Source: Rhizobium sp. Root1203
Lineage (GTDB): Bacteria; Pseudomonadota; Alphaproteobacteria; Rhizobiales; Rhizobiaceae
Assembly (NCBI RefSeq): GCF_001424945.1
Contig: NZ_LMCW01000023.1
Location: 131,501 to 195,500 of the forward strand
Reading direction: 5' to 3'
DNA length: 64,000 nucleotides
The notes under the pieces are model-generated. The model was not told the DNA's origin. It searched no databases and worked only from the letters and a program-made list of their open reading frames with translations. This document shows positions 1 through 7,451 of the stretch, piece after piece (within the stretch, counting starts at the first letter, position 1; every line of letters starts with the position of its first letter). A program made the translations under genes and the position numbers.

Positions 1-1
1 C

Positions 2-412
2 AACCGCGTCATTCCGGTGAAGATTGTCAGCCGCCTGGATGACGGATGCCGCGCGGAAGTGGACGGCAGGCAGATCGAGGTCAAAGCCACCCTGGCTGCA
101 CATCACCTCGTCCTGCGAATGGACAGCAGGACGCACGTCTTCCGTCTTCCCGATCCTCTGAGTGCCGATGTTGAGGACGTTGTCGACGGCAGCAGGCTGA
201 CCGCGCCGATGCCGGGTTTCGTCAAGATCGTCCGGACGCAACCGAATGCCGTCGTCTCGAAGGGTGCACCACTCGTCGTGATGGAAGCCATGAAAATGGA
301 ACTGACACTCGTTGCCCCCCGAGACGGGACGATCGAGGCTGTTGAGGTGAATGAGGGGCAGCAGGTGGAAGAAGGCGCTTTGCTCGTCACCCTCAAAGCC
401 GAGGAGGCGTAA
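2..412 (+). CDS. Methylcrotonyl-CoA carboxylase biotin-containing subunit, C-terminal part
   Basis: This is the 3' end of a gene that begins upstream of the window; the frame is open from base 2. The final ~75 residues are a biotin carboxyl carrier domain with the motif EAMKMEL, whose lysine carries biotin. The carboxylase identity comes from context: HMG-CoA lyase and methylglutaconyl-CoA hydratase follow immediately, which is the leucine/isovalerate degradation set. In that pathway the subunit carboxylates biotin for conversion of 3-methylcrotonyl-CoA to 3-methylglutaconyl-CoA. The stop lies 4 nt before the next ATG, so the genes are surely co-transcribed. Another acyl-CoA carboxylase alpha subunit cannot be excluded from the tail alone. 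Confidence 0.85.
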   Translation, partial: NRVIPVKIVSRLDDGCRAEVDGRQIEVKATLAAHHLVLRMDSRTHVFRLPDPLSADVEDVVDGSRLTAPMPGFVKIVRTQPNAVVSKGAPLVVMEAMKMELTLVAPRDGTIEAVEVNEGQQVEEGALLVTLKAEEA

Positions 413-416
413 GAAC

Positions 417-1307
417 ATGGCGACCGGATATGCCCCCCTGCCCTCTTTGCTTCCGAGAGATGCGTCGATCGTCGAGATGGCACCCCGGGATGGGCTGCAG
501 AACGAAAAGGTCCTGATTCCGACCGATAAAAAGATCGAACTGGTCGACGCGATCTCCGAGTGTGGCTTCGAGCGGATCGAGGTTACGAGCTTCGTCAGCC
601 CTAAGTGGGTGCCCCAGCTCGCTGACGCTGCCGATGTGATGGCCGGCATCCACCGCCGACCGGGCGTGCGCTACGCCGTGCTGACGCCAAACATGGTGGG
701 CTTCAACGCCGCGATGGCAGCCGCCGCGGACGAGGTTGCGATCTTCGCCTCCGCGTCCGAAAGCTTTTCGCGTCACAACATCAACTGCAGCATCGCAGAG
801 AGCATAGAGCGTTTCGGACCGGTCGCCCAGGCAAGCCGCGAGCGTGGCATTCCGATGCGTGGCTACGTCAGCTGCGTCGTCGAATGCCCCTACGAAGGCG
901 CAGTGGCACCGGACGCCGCGGCGGCGGTCGTCGAAAAACTGCATGCGCTCGGATGCTATGAAATCAGCCTTGGCGACACCATTGGTCGCGGCCGGCCGGA
1001 GGAGGTCGATCGCATGCTGGTGACGGTCCTTTCCTATGCGCCTGCCACCATGCTGGCCGGTCATTTCCATGACACCGACGGCTGGGCTCTCGACAACATC
1101 GGCGTCTCGCTGGAGCATGGTCTTCGCGTCTTCGATGCATCCGTCGGAGGGCTCGGCGGTTGTCCCTATGCGCCGGGTGCCAGGGGCAATGTCGATACGC
1201 TCGAGGTTGCGCAGTATCTCTCCGGCAGAGGCTATCGAACGGGGCTTTCGCCCGAAAAGCTCGAACGGGCGGCGGCCATTGCCCACGGCCTGAGGAGTGC
1301 TGCCTGA
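417..1307 (+). CDS. Hydroxymethylglutaryl-CoA lyase
   Basis: This 296-residue enzyme cleaves HMG-CoA to acetoacetate and acetyl-CoA, the last step of leucine breakdown. A TIM-barrel lyase of the HMGL family is evident: APRDGLQNE near residue 23 binds metal, HFHDTDG supplies metal-binding histidines, and GGLGGCPYAPGARGN near the C-terminus is the HMG-CoA lyase signature with the catalytic cysteine. The ATG at 417 was chosen because it sits 4 nt after the carboxylase stop and is preceded by the purine-rich GAGGAGG. Longer reading would run into the upstream gene. The stop overlaps the next start (TGATG). Confidence 0.93.
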   Translation: MATGYAPLPSLLPRDASIVEMAPRDGLQNEKVLIPTDKKIELVDAISECGFERIEVTSFVSPKWVPQLADAADVMAGIHRRPGVRYAVLTPNMVGFNAAMAAAADEVAIFASASESFSRHNINCSIAESIERFGPVAQASRERGIPMRGYVSCVVECPYEGAVAPDAAAAVVEKLHALGCYEISLGDTIGRGRPEEVDRMLVTVLSYAPATMLAGHFHDTDGWALDNIGVSLEHGLRVFDASVGGLGGCPYAPGARGNVDTLEVAQYLSGRGYRTGLSPEKLERAAAIAHGLRSAA

Positions 1308-2086
1308 TGCCGGAAACGCTGAGGATCGAGACCGATGGCCGCGGCGTGACGCGGCTGACCCTGGCGCGCGAAGACAAGCACAATGCGATGTCGGCAAGGA
1401 TGATCGATGAACTCACCGAGGCGGCTCACCTCCTCGGTGCGGACCCGAGCGTTCGCGCCGTCGTCATGGCGGGGGCCGGGAAAAGCTTCTGCGCCGGCGG
1501 CGATCTGGAGTGGATGCGCACCCAGTTCGATGCCAGCCGGAGTGAGAGAATTGCCGAGGCGCGACGCCTGGCAGCGATGTTCCGCGCGCTGAACGATCTT
1601 CCGAAGCCGTTGATCGCTTCCGTTCACGGAAACGTCTTCGGCGGCGGCATCGGTCTGATCAGCGTCTGTGATGCAGCTGTGGCTGCAGAGACGGCGCGTT
1701 TCGGGCTAACGGAAGTTCGTCTCGGCCTCATCCCCGCAACGATCAGCCCTTATGTCGTCGCGCGGATCGGTGCCTCTGCTGCGCGGCCGCTTTTCATGTC
1801 CGGCAAGGTATTCGACGCGGAACAAGCCAGGGCAATCGGGCTTGTCGGCTCCATAGTGGCCGCTGAGGACCTCGACAGTTCGGTGGAAGCCGCAACGAAC
1901 GAATTTCTCGCTGCGTCACCGCAAGCCGCCGCAAGCGCCAAAGCGCTCGTCCGCTCCCTTGCCGCGCCAATAACAGACGACATCATCGAGGATGTCGTGC
2001 ACCGGCTCGCCGATAGCTGGGAGACACCTGAGGCGCAACGGGGTATCCTGAGCTTCTTTGAGAAGCGCAAGCGGAATTCCGTGTAG
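1307..2086 (+). CDS. Methylglutaconyl-CoA hydratase (enoyl-CoA hydratase family)
   Basis: This 259-residue crotonase-fold protein has CoA/oxyanion-hole signatures (KSFCAGGDLEWM around residue 65; GGGIGL around 108). The segment TEVRLGLIPATISPYV resembles AUH/LiuC enzymes that hydrate 3-methylglutaconyl-CoA to HMG-CoA. Position between a biotin carboxylase and HMG-CoA lyase on one side and the end of the cluster on the other supports that substrate. The ATG at 1307 overlaps the lyase stop by one base, which implies translational coupling; any earlier start would lie inside the lyase. It is the last gene of the cluster and a 324-base gap follows. Confidence 0.9.
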   Translation: MPETLRIETDGRGVTRLTLAREDKHNAMSARMIDELTEAAHLLGADPSVRAVVMAGAGKSFCAGGDLEWMRTQFDASRSERIAEARRLAAMFRALNDLPKPLIASVHGNVFGGGIGLISVCDAAVAAETARFGLTEVRLGLIPATISPYVVARIGASAARPLFMSGKVFDAEQARAIGLVGSIVAAEDLDSSVEAATNEFLAASPQAAASAKALVRSLAAPITDDIIEDVVHRLADSWETPEAQRGILSFFEKRKRNSV

Positions 2087-2410
2087 TGCAAGCCCAGGTG
2101 TGTGCCGCGAGGCCGGCAACTACGAGAGTTCGCGAGCTTCGGCGGATTCCTCAGCCATCAGAAGTGGCACAACATATGTGTAAATGCTAATACGCGTAGC
2201 TTGGGAATTCTGAAAACCAAATCTGGCGGCCTGAGAAACCCCTGTCGCTTGCTGCAGTCCTCAGCCGTCGCGTCGGCCGCTCGATGGGGAACGTCGGCGC
2301 TCCCCGGGAGCCTCGGAGATCCTGATTCGACGACAAGCCGACAGCCCTGCCCATCTGACTTTTGGCGTCAATCGCGCCTTGGAACCGACACAAACAAAGG
2401 AGCGCCAGTC
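2087..2410. other. Intergenic stretch after leucine-degradation genes
   Basis: No convincing gene is seen in these 324 bases. An open frame continues upstream of the next gene, but it lacks a ribosome-binding site until AAAGGAG just before 2411. I see no strong terminator hairpin with a T-run and no clear consensus promoter, although the separation of two unrelated genes implies both. Confidence 0.5.
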
Positions 2411-2908
2411 ATGGCCGATAAGTCGACGTTCACGGTAGACGAATGGAAGCTCTTGCTGGAGAGCGTCATGATGGCGGGCATAGCCGTCACTGCCGCGGAG
2501 CCGAGCGGCCTGTGGGGCATGCTCAAGGAAAGCATTGCCAGCAGCAGCGCGCTCCTGCAGGCGAAGGCCGACACTGCAGCAAACCCGCTGATCAAAGCGA
2601 TCGTCGGCGATTTCGAAACGTCCGAAGGGCGAGCCGCGGCACGTGATGGATTGCAGGTGAAGCTCAAGGGAGCCAAGCCGCAGGAGATCAAAGCCACCTG
2701 CATCGAAACGCTCCAGCAAGCCCGAGCGGTCGTTGACACCAAGGCACCGGCCGATGCTGGTGGTTTCAAGACTTGGCTGTATCAGATCAGCCAGAAGGTG
2801 GCTGAAGCCTCAAAGGAGGGTGGCTTCATGGGTATAGGCGGCGTAGCGGTCAGTGAGGCGGAGAAGGCGACGCTTGGAGAGATATCGACGGCGCTGCAGC
2901 TGGGGTAG
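2411..2908 (+). CDS. Conserved hypothetical protein, soluble
   Basis: This 165-residue protein of unknown function is mostly helical and alanine/lysine-rich, without signal peptide or membrane segment. The C-terminal part contains GGFMGIGGVAVSEAEKA, which I associate with short uncharacterised proteins of other bacteria without a proven function. Start ATG 2411 has an excellent Shine-Dalgarno sequence (AAAGGAG, 8 nt upstream); the frame is open back to 2102, but those codons read like non-coding sequence. It stands alone between the leucine-degradation cluster and a tRNA on the other strand. Confidence 0.7.
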   Translation: MADKSTFTVDEWKLLLESVMMAGIAVTAAEPSGLWGMLKESIASSSALLQAKADTAANPLIKAIVGDFETSEGRAAARDGLQVKLKGAKPQEIKATCIETLQQARAVVDTKAPADAGGFKTWLYQISQKVAEASKEGGFMGIGGVAVSEAEKATLGEISTALQLG

Positions 2909-3009
2909 TGCACGCCGGCACACCGAAGGCGTTCTCATTCGCGGGGCCAAAGCGGTGAGGGCTATCGACGGGACAGCGCTTGCATGAGCGTCACGACAAA
3001 TTGTGATTA

Positions 3010-3099
3010 TGGCGGAGAGGGTGGGATTTGAACCCACGATACCCTTGCAGGTATGCCGCATTTCGAGTGCGGTGCGTTCGACCACTCTGCCACCTCTCC
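3010..3099 (-). tRNA. tRNA-Ser (anticodon CGA), CCA encoded
   Basis: Read on the minus strand this folds as a class II tRNA. The 7-bp acceptor stem is GGAGAGG/CCTCTCC, the T-loop region is GGGTTCAAATCCC, the variable arm is long as usual for serine, and the anticodon loop CTCGAAA has anticodon CGA for codon UCG. The 3' CCA is encoded at 3010-3012. The gene lies between two divergently expressed neighbours. Confidence 0.95.
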
Positions 3100-3403
3100 G
3101 CAGTTCTGGTCGGCCCATCGGGGCGCGGGCTGTCTCATAGCGAGAGTTTTGCATGCTGGCAAGACGAAATCTCAAAGCTTTTCATCCTTTTGCCTTGACA
3201 GTTTTTTTGGGCTCGCGTATCTGCGCTGCGCAATAGGTGTGGAAAAGTCCGTGCCTTTACCAGTCTCGCGCTCGCGTGGGGCATCACCGGCAGAGAGAGT
3301 TCTGGGCGAAAGCCTCTGAAAATCCTGCTTAACTTCGACTGATAAAAAGACGGCCACCTGTTTGATGCGGGTATGAGCCGGAACGAACATGAAAGGATAA
3401 AAA
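3100..3403 (+). other. rplU upstream leader region
   Basis: These 304 bases between tRNA-Ser and rplU hold no gene that I can support. They contain a strong-looking promoter (3195-3223) and hence a leader of roughly 170 nt. The start of rplU is preceded by AAAGGATAAAAA. A leader this long may carry regulatory structure, but I cannot identify a known motif. Confidence 0.5.
3195..3223 (+). promoter_or_regulatory. Candidate sigma-70 promoter for rplU-rpmA
   Basis: TTGACA (3195-3200), a 17-base spacer, then TATCTG (3218-3223). The -35 is a perfect match to the consensus and the spacing is optimal. It points to rplU about 180 bases downstream. Confidence 0.6.
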
Positions 3404-3721
3404 ATGTTCGCAGTCATCAAGACCGGCGGTAAGCAGTACCGTGTGGCAGCAAACGACGTGCTGACCATCGAGAAGCTTGAAGTCACCGCTGGCGATTCGA
3501 TCGAATTCACCGAAGTCCTCGTTATCGGCGAAGGCGCCGACGCTGCGATCGGTGCTCCCTTCGTCAAGGGCGCTTCCGTCAAGGCCGAAGTGGTCGAGCA
3601 CAACCGCGGCAAGAAGGTCATCGCCTTCAAGAAGCGCCGTCGTCAGAACTCGAAGCGCACGCGCGGCCATCGCCAGCATCACACGGTTGTCCGGATCACG
3701 GACATCGTGGCTGCCAAGTAA
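3404..3721 (+). CDS. rplU: 50S ribosomal protein L21
   Basis: This 105-residue protein of the large ribosomal subunit binds 23S rRNA. The start MFAVIKTGGKQYRV and the basic tail with KKRRRQNSKRTRGHRQ are typical L21 signatures and the length is standard. It is followed 34 bases later by rpmA (L27), the conserved bacterial pair, with obgE a little further along. The start ATG follows AAAGGATAAAAA, a good ribosome-binding site. Confidence 0.98.
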   Translation: MFAVIKTGGKQYRVAANDVLTIEKLEVTAGDSIEFTEVLVIGEGADAAIGAPFVKGASVKAEVVEHNRGKKVIAFKKRRRQNSKRTRGHRQHHTVVRITDIVAAK

Positions 3722-3755
3722 GATCACGGGACTTAAGGTTTAAAGGAGAACTCCA

Positions 3756-4025
3756 ATGGCACACAAAAAAGCTGGCGGTTCGTCGCGCAACGGTCGTGAT
3801 TCCGAATCCAAGCGCCTTGGCGTGAAGAAGTTCGGCGGCGAAGCCGTCATTTCGGGCAACATCATTCTGCGTCAGCGCGGTACGCAGTGGCATCCGGGTT
3901 CCAACGTCGGCCTCGGCAAGGATCACACGATCTTTGCTCTTACCGCCGGCAATGTGAACTACCGAACGAAGGCCAACGGTCGCGTATACGTGTCTGTCAT
4001 GCCGAAAGCGGAAGCAGCGGAATAA
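3756..4025 (+). CDS. rpmA: 50S ribosomal protein L27
   Basis: This 89-residue ribosomal protein has an N-terminus (MAHKKAGGSSRNGRDSESKR) that reaches towards the peptidyl-transferase centre. There is no N-terminal extension of the type cleaved in Firmicutes. It is co-transcribed with rplU, with the Shine-Dalgarno sequence AAAGGAG before the ATG. A strong terminator lies 67 bases after the stop. Confidence 0.98.
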   Translation: MAHKKAGGSSRNGRDSESKRLGVKKFGGEAVISGNIILRQRGTQWHPGSNVGLGKDHTIFALTAGNVNYRTKANGRVYVSVMPKAEAAE

Positions 4026-4091
4026 GCCGGTAGCGCTTTATAGCAGCCGGTGTCTCATCGACCCGGCTGAGCGTACAAGGTTCAGTCAAGA

Positions 4092-4129
4092 AAAAAGGGG
4101 AGATGGGGCACCACCCATCTCCCCTTTTT
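4092..4129 (+). terminator. Rho-independent terminator after rpmA
   Basis: A perfect 16-bp hairpin (AAAAAGGGGAGATGGG pairing with 4114-4129, six-base loop) ends in TTTTT. It should end the rplU-rpmA transcript. The acetyltransferase gene begins 26 bases later, so any read-through would feed that pair. Confidence 0.9.
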
Positions 4130-4154
4130 CTTTGCCCTCAAGGAGGACTGAACC

Positions 4155-4811
4155 ATGCAAGGCGAAATGTTACGGGAAGGCCAATCGCGGTCTCCCAGGG
4201 AAGACCAAAGGTCTCCCAAGGAACGGCTGAGGCCGGAACGGTTAAGGACCGATTGCCCTGTCTTGTTATCGGAACGGCTCGTCATGCGCGCGCCGCACGA
4301 AGAAGACATTGACGCCCTTGCCCATCTCGCCAACAACGCCAAAGTCGCCACAATGGTATCGCGCATGCCGCACCCATATACGGCCAATGATGCCGCCGAC
4401 TTCGTGCGCCGCACGAAAGACGGCGAAATTGGCAAGTGCGTCTATGCCATTACCAAAGCCGAAAACGGTGCTTTCATCGGCTGCTGCGGGGTGGAGCCGC
4501 ATCTCGACGGAAGAACCGTCGAGATTGGTTATTGGCTTGGAGAACCCTTCTGGAATCAAGGCTTTATGACGGAGGCGTGCCACGCCCTTGTCGATATGGT
4601 CTTTCGCACAAGGCAGGATGTCGATCAGATCGACGCCCGTTGCCGGGTGATGAACGTCGCTTCGCGGCGGGTCATCCAGAAGTGCGGCTTCCAGTTCCAG
4701 GGTTCCGGGCTGGCCGCGTCTCTGGCGCTCGGCAGCAACGTGCCGGTTGAATGGTACCGGCTCGACCGCAAGACCTGGATGTCGCTCAGAAGCTGGGGGA
4801 GCGTCCTATGA
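4155..4811 (+). CDS. GNAT family N-acetyltransferase (RimJ/RimL type)
   Basis: A 218-residue GNAT protein of the RimJ/RimL-like group transfers acetyl from acetyl-CoA to an amine; the substrate cannot be told. The GNAT fold starts near residue 36 (LLSERLVMRAPHEEDI); the acetyl-CoA loop lies in EIGYWLGEPFWNQGFMTEA. The first ~35 residues are a highly charged extension in which the heptads RSPREDQ and RSPKERL repeat in tandem, coded by a 21-base duplication. The start is supported by AAGGAGG at 4139-4145. The stop overlaps the start of a second GNAT gene (ATGA). Confidence 0.85.
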   Translation: MQGEMLREGQSRSPREDQRSPKERLRPERLRTDCPVLLSERLVMRAPHEEDIDALAHLANNAKVATMVSRMPHPYTANDAADFVRRTKDGEIGKCVYAITKAENGAFIGCCGVEPHLDGRTVEIGYWLGEPFWNQGFMTEACHALVDMVFRTRQDVDQIDARCRVMNVASRRVIQKCGFQFQGSGLAASLALGSNVPVEWYRLDRKTWMSLRSWGSVL

Positions 4812-5395
4812 ACGCGATCAGTGTCCAGCGACCTCTGAGCCAGCCGATGACACCCGGCCCGCAGCCGGTGATCACCACGCGCCGACTGACGCTGCGCCCT
4901 CACAGGCTCAGCGATGCCGATGCCATCGCGCAATCTCTCTCCGATTTCGCGGTGACCCGCATGCTGGCGCGCGTTCCGGCACCTTACGATCGGCAGGATG
5001 CGCTCGACTGGCTCGTGCCTGCCACCTCAGGTGACTTGCCGGATTGGCAGCTGGCAATCACGGCAGGCGACGATGCGCATATCGGCACGGTTGCGATCGA
5101 GCTTCGGCACGGTCGTTGGCACCTCGGCTATTGGCTGAACCGCTATTACTGGCGGCGCGGCTACATGAGCGAGGCGGTGGTGGCAGTGCTCGAACGCTTC
5201 TCGCGGCGTATGCCGGAGATGCCGGTTCATTCCGGCGTCTTTGCTGACAACCCGGCTTCGCTGAGGCTGCAGGAAAAGCTGGGCTTCCGCATGACCGGTT
5301 GCAGCGAAATCTACAGTTTCGCACGCAACACGATGGTCACGCATGTCGAGACGGTACTGAAGCCCGGCGCGCTGCAGGCGGCGAAGACCGCCTGA
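4808..5395 (+). CDS. GNAT family N-acetyltransferase (RimJ/RimL type), second copy
   Basis: This 195-residue protein shares its layout with the gene before it: VITTRRLTLRPHRLSDADAI at the start of the fold, GYWLNRYYWRRGYMSEAV in the acetyl-CoA loop and NPASLRLQEKLGF near the end. The ATG at 4808 overlaps the upstream TGA and has GGGGAG 8 nt before it, so translation is coupled. The two may descend from one duplication or act together; their targets are unknown. Frame-open sequence back to 4751 lies within the first GNAT and was not used. Confidence 0.85.
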   Translation: MNAISVQRPLSQPMTPGPQPVITTRRLTLRPHRLSDADAIAQSLSDFAVTRMLARVPAPYDRQDALDWLVPATSGDLPDWQLAITAGDDAHIGTVAIELRHGRWHLGYWLNRYYWRRGYMSEAVVAVLERFSRRMPEMPVHSGVFADNPASLRLQEKLGFRMTGCSEIYSFARNTMVTHVETVLKPGALQAAKTA

Positions 5396-5403
5396 CCGAA
5401 CAG

Positions 5404-5434
5404 GAAGCGCCTCGAAACGTTTTCGGGGCGCTTC
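5404..5434. terminator. Hairpin between convergent genes
   Basis: A 14-bp inverted repeat, 5404-5417 with 5421-5434 (one G-U pair), separates the GNAT pair from the convergent exonuclease/phosphatase gene. It lacks a long T-run, so efficiency is uncertain; it may serve both directions. Confidence 0.6.
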
Positions 5435-5436
5435 AT

Positions 5437-6306
5437 TCAGCGCCCGATCTCAACCCACACAGGGAAGTGGTCGGAACCCGTGGGTGTCGTGTCGACACTC
5501 GCGGATATCAGGCGGTGTTCGAGGCCGCCGCTCACGAAGCAGTAATCGAGATGCATGCGTTTGTCGTGATCCTCGGGATCCATCCAGCTATAGCTTCCAG
5601 GAGTGTATCCGTTCAGCGCGGCCAGCGCGTCGATTGGCGTGCCTATGCGCGCCATGCGGCCGTAGTAGCCGTCCTTGGTTCCGGCGAAAGCGCAATATTC
5701 CGGCGATTCCGGCACCATGTTAAAGTCACCCATGACGACGTAATTCTCCGGCAGCGGAGGATCGCTCGCATCGAACTCGAGGGCGCCGGTCACCGACCCA
5801 CCTTCATGGGTGAAAGCGTTGATGCGCTCGTTGAGAAATACGAGCTGGCGGATGCGCTCGTCGGCGGAAACGTGATCGAGATGCACGGAATAGGCGCGCA
5901 AGGCGCCGTCCGGCGTGTCGATGACGGCTTCGGTCGCACCACGCTGCAGGTTGAGCTTGGAAACGGTCCGGCTGCGCGGCAGAAGCAACGTTCGCGTGGA
6001 CAGTATCGGCCAGCGGGAGAGCACCATATTGCCGAACTGGAATCGGCATGCACGCGGCCCCGGCGTGCCTCCGGGCGGTTCGACATGCAGATCGCAGGCC
6101 GGGCCATAGACCCAGAAGTGGTCGGGGAAAAGGGCGGCGAGGTCCGCCACCATGTCGGCATATCGGTTCCTGACGAAGCCTCTGGTGACTTCCTGGAGCG
6201 CGATAACATCTGCGCCTTGAAGGGATTCGGCTATTCGTTCGAGATTGTAGAACCCGTCGAGACCGAAGCCGTACTGTATGTTATAGCTCGCAAACCTAAC
6301 GATAAT
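5437..6306 (-). CDS. Endonuclease/exonuclease/phosphatase family protein, probable ATT start
   Basis: A metal-dependent phosphodiesterase fold of the EEP superfamily, 289 residues from the proposed start. Visible motifs are FASYNIQYG at the N-terminus, ALQEV (metal-binding Glu), SVHLDHVSADERIRQ, GDFNMVPESPEY (Asp/Asn pair) and the terminal SDHFPVW with the catalytic His. No signal peptide is evident, so it is probably cytoplasmic; substrate unknown. The obvious ATG at 6405 overlaps obgE on the other strand and lacks a ribosome-binding site, as does a GTG at 6366. ATT at 6306 lies exactly 6 nt after GGAGG and just before the conserved FASYN start, so ATT initiation is favoured. Confidence 0.8.
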   Translation of the reverse strand: MIVRFASYNIQYGFGLDGFYNLERIAESLQGADVIALQEVTRGFVRNRYADMVADLAALFPDHFWVYGPACDLHVEPPGGTPGPRACRFQFGNMVLSRWPILSTRTLLLPRSRTVSKLNLQRGATEAVIDTPDGALRAYSVHLDHVSADERIRQLVFLNERINAFTHEGGSVTGALEFDASDPPLPENYVVMGDFNMVPESPEYCAFAGTKDGYYGRMARIGTPIDALAALNGYTPGSYSWMDPEDHDKRMHLDYCFVSGGLEHRLISASVDTTPTGSDHFPVWVEIGR

Positions 6307-6383
6307 CTTTGACCTCCGGCTGAACGGCCTATATCGATCAGGCCAAGACGGGCGTCCAACTGACACCGAATGATGGAAGTAAA

Positions 6384-7451
6384 ATGAAATTTCTCGACGA
6401 AGCAAAGGTCTATATCAAGTCTGGAGACGGAGGTGCCGGCAGCGTCTCGTTCCGGCGCGAGAAGTTCATCGAGTTCGGCGGTCCGGATGGCGGTGACGGC
6501 GGGCGCGGTGGCGACGTCTGGGTAGAGGCTGTCAACGGTCTCAACACGCTCATCGATTTCCGTTTCCAGCAGCATTTCAAGGCCACGATCGGCATGCACG
6601 GAATGGGCAAAAACCGCACGGGCGCCAATGGCGACCATGTGACCCTCAAGGTGCCGGTTGGAACGCAGATCTTCGAAGAAGACCAGGAAACGCTGATCTG
6701 CGACCTGATTGAGGAAGGGCAACGCTTCTGCCTCGCTCGCGGCGGCAATGGCGGGTTCGGGAACGCCCACTTCAAAACATCGGTCAACCAGGCGCCCGAC
6801 TGGGCCAACCCCGGTCTTGAAGGCGAAGAAAAGACGATCTGGCTGCATCTGAAGCTGATCGCGGACGCTGGTCTTGTCGGGCTGCCGAATGCCGGGAAGT
6901 CTACCTTCCTAGCGGCGGTCACGCGCGCTCGGCCGAAGATTGCCAACTATCCGTTCACGACGCTGCATCCGAACCTCGGCGTTGCCACCATCGACGAACG
7001 GGAATTCGTGCTGGCCGACATTCCGGGACTGATCGAAGGCGCCCACGAGGGCATTGGCATCGGCGACCGGTTTCTTGGCCATGTCGAGCGCACCCGCGTG
7101 CTGTTGCATCTCGTCTCCTCACAGGAAGAAAACGTCGGCAAGGCCTACAAGACGGTCAAGCACGAATTGAAAGCGTATAGCGACGAGATCGGCGACAAGC
7201 CCGAGATCGTGGCGCTGTCGCAAATCGACGTTCTCGACGAGGCAACGCTGAAGAAAAAGACGAAGGAACTGGCGAAGGCCTGCGGCAGCACGCCGTTCCA
7301 GATTTCGGCGGCGACCGGCAAGGGCATGACTGAGGTGCTGCGTGCGCTTCGCGACATCATCGTCGATGCCAACACCGTCGAGAAGCCAGCCAAAACGCCG
7401 AAGCTGCGTCATCGCGATATCGTGGTGGACAAGGGCGAGGCCAATGACTAG
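6384..7451 (+). CDS. obgE: GTPase Obg/CgtA, ribosome assembly
   Basis: This 355-residue essential GTPase associates with the 50S subunit and links ribosome maturation to growth. The glycine-rich Obg domain (residues 1-158; GGDGGRGGDVW) is followed by the G domain: P-loop GLPNAGKST, switch region NYPFTT, G3 DIPGLIEGA, and SAATG near the end. The G4 motif reads SQID rather than NKxD, which I believe is common in rhizobia. The gene overlaps proB by 8 bases and starts a chain obgE-proB-proA-nadD. The start has a weak purine-rich site (GGAAGTAAA). Confidence 0.97.
   Translation: MKFLDEAKVYIKSGDGGAGSVSFRREKFIEFGGPDGGDGGRGGDVWVEAVNGLNTLIDFRFQQHFKATIGMHGMGKNRTGANGDHVTLKVPVGTQIFEEDQETLICDLIEEGQRFCLARGGNGGFGNAHFKTSVNQAPDWANPGLEGEEKTIWLHLKLIADAGLVGLPNAGKSTFLAAVTRARPKIANYPFTTLHPNLGVATIDEREFVLADIPGLIEGAHEGIGIGDRFLGHVERTRVLLHLVSSQEENVGKAYKTVKHELKAYSDEIGDKPEIVALSQIDVLDEATLKKKTKELAKACGSTPFQISAATGKGMTEVLRALRDIIVDANTVEKPAKTPKLRHRDIVVDKGEAND

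Noticed and set aside
5299..6312. 337-codon open frame on the plus strand opposite the EEP gene
   Set aside because: No family resemblance, low-complexity Arg/Gly composition, and the opposite strand encodes a protein with clear phosphodiesterase motifs.
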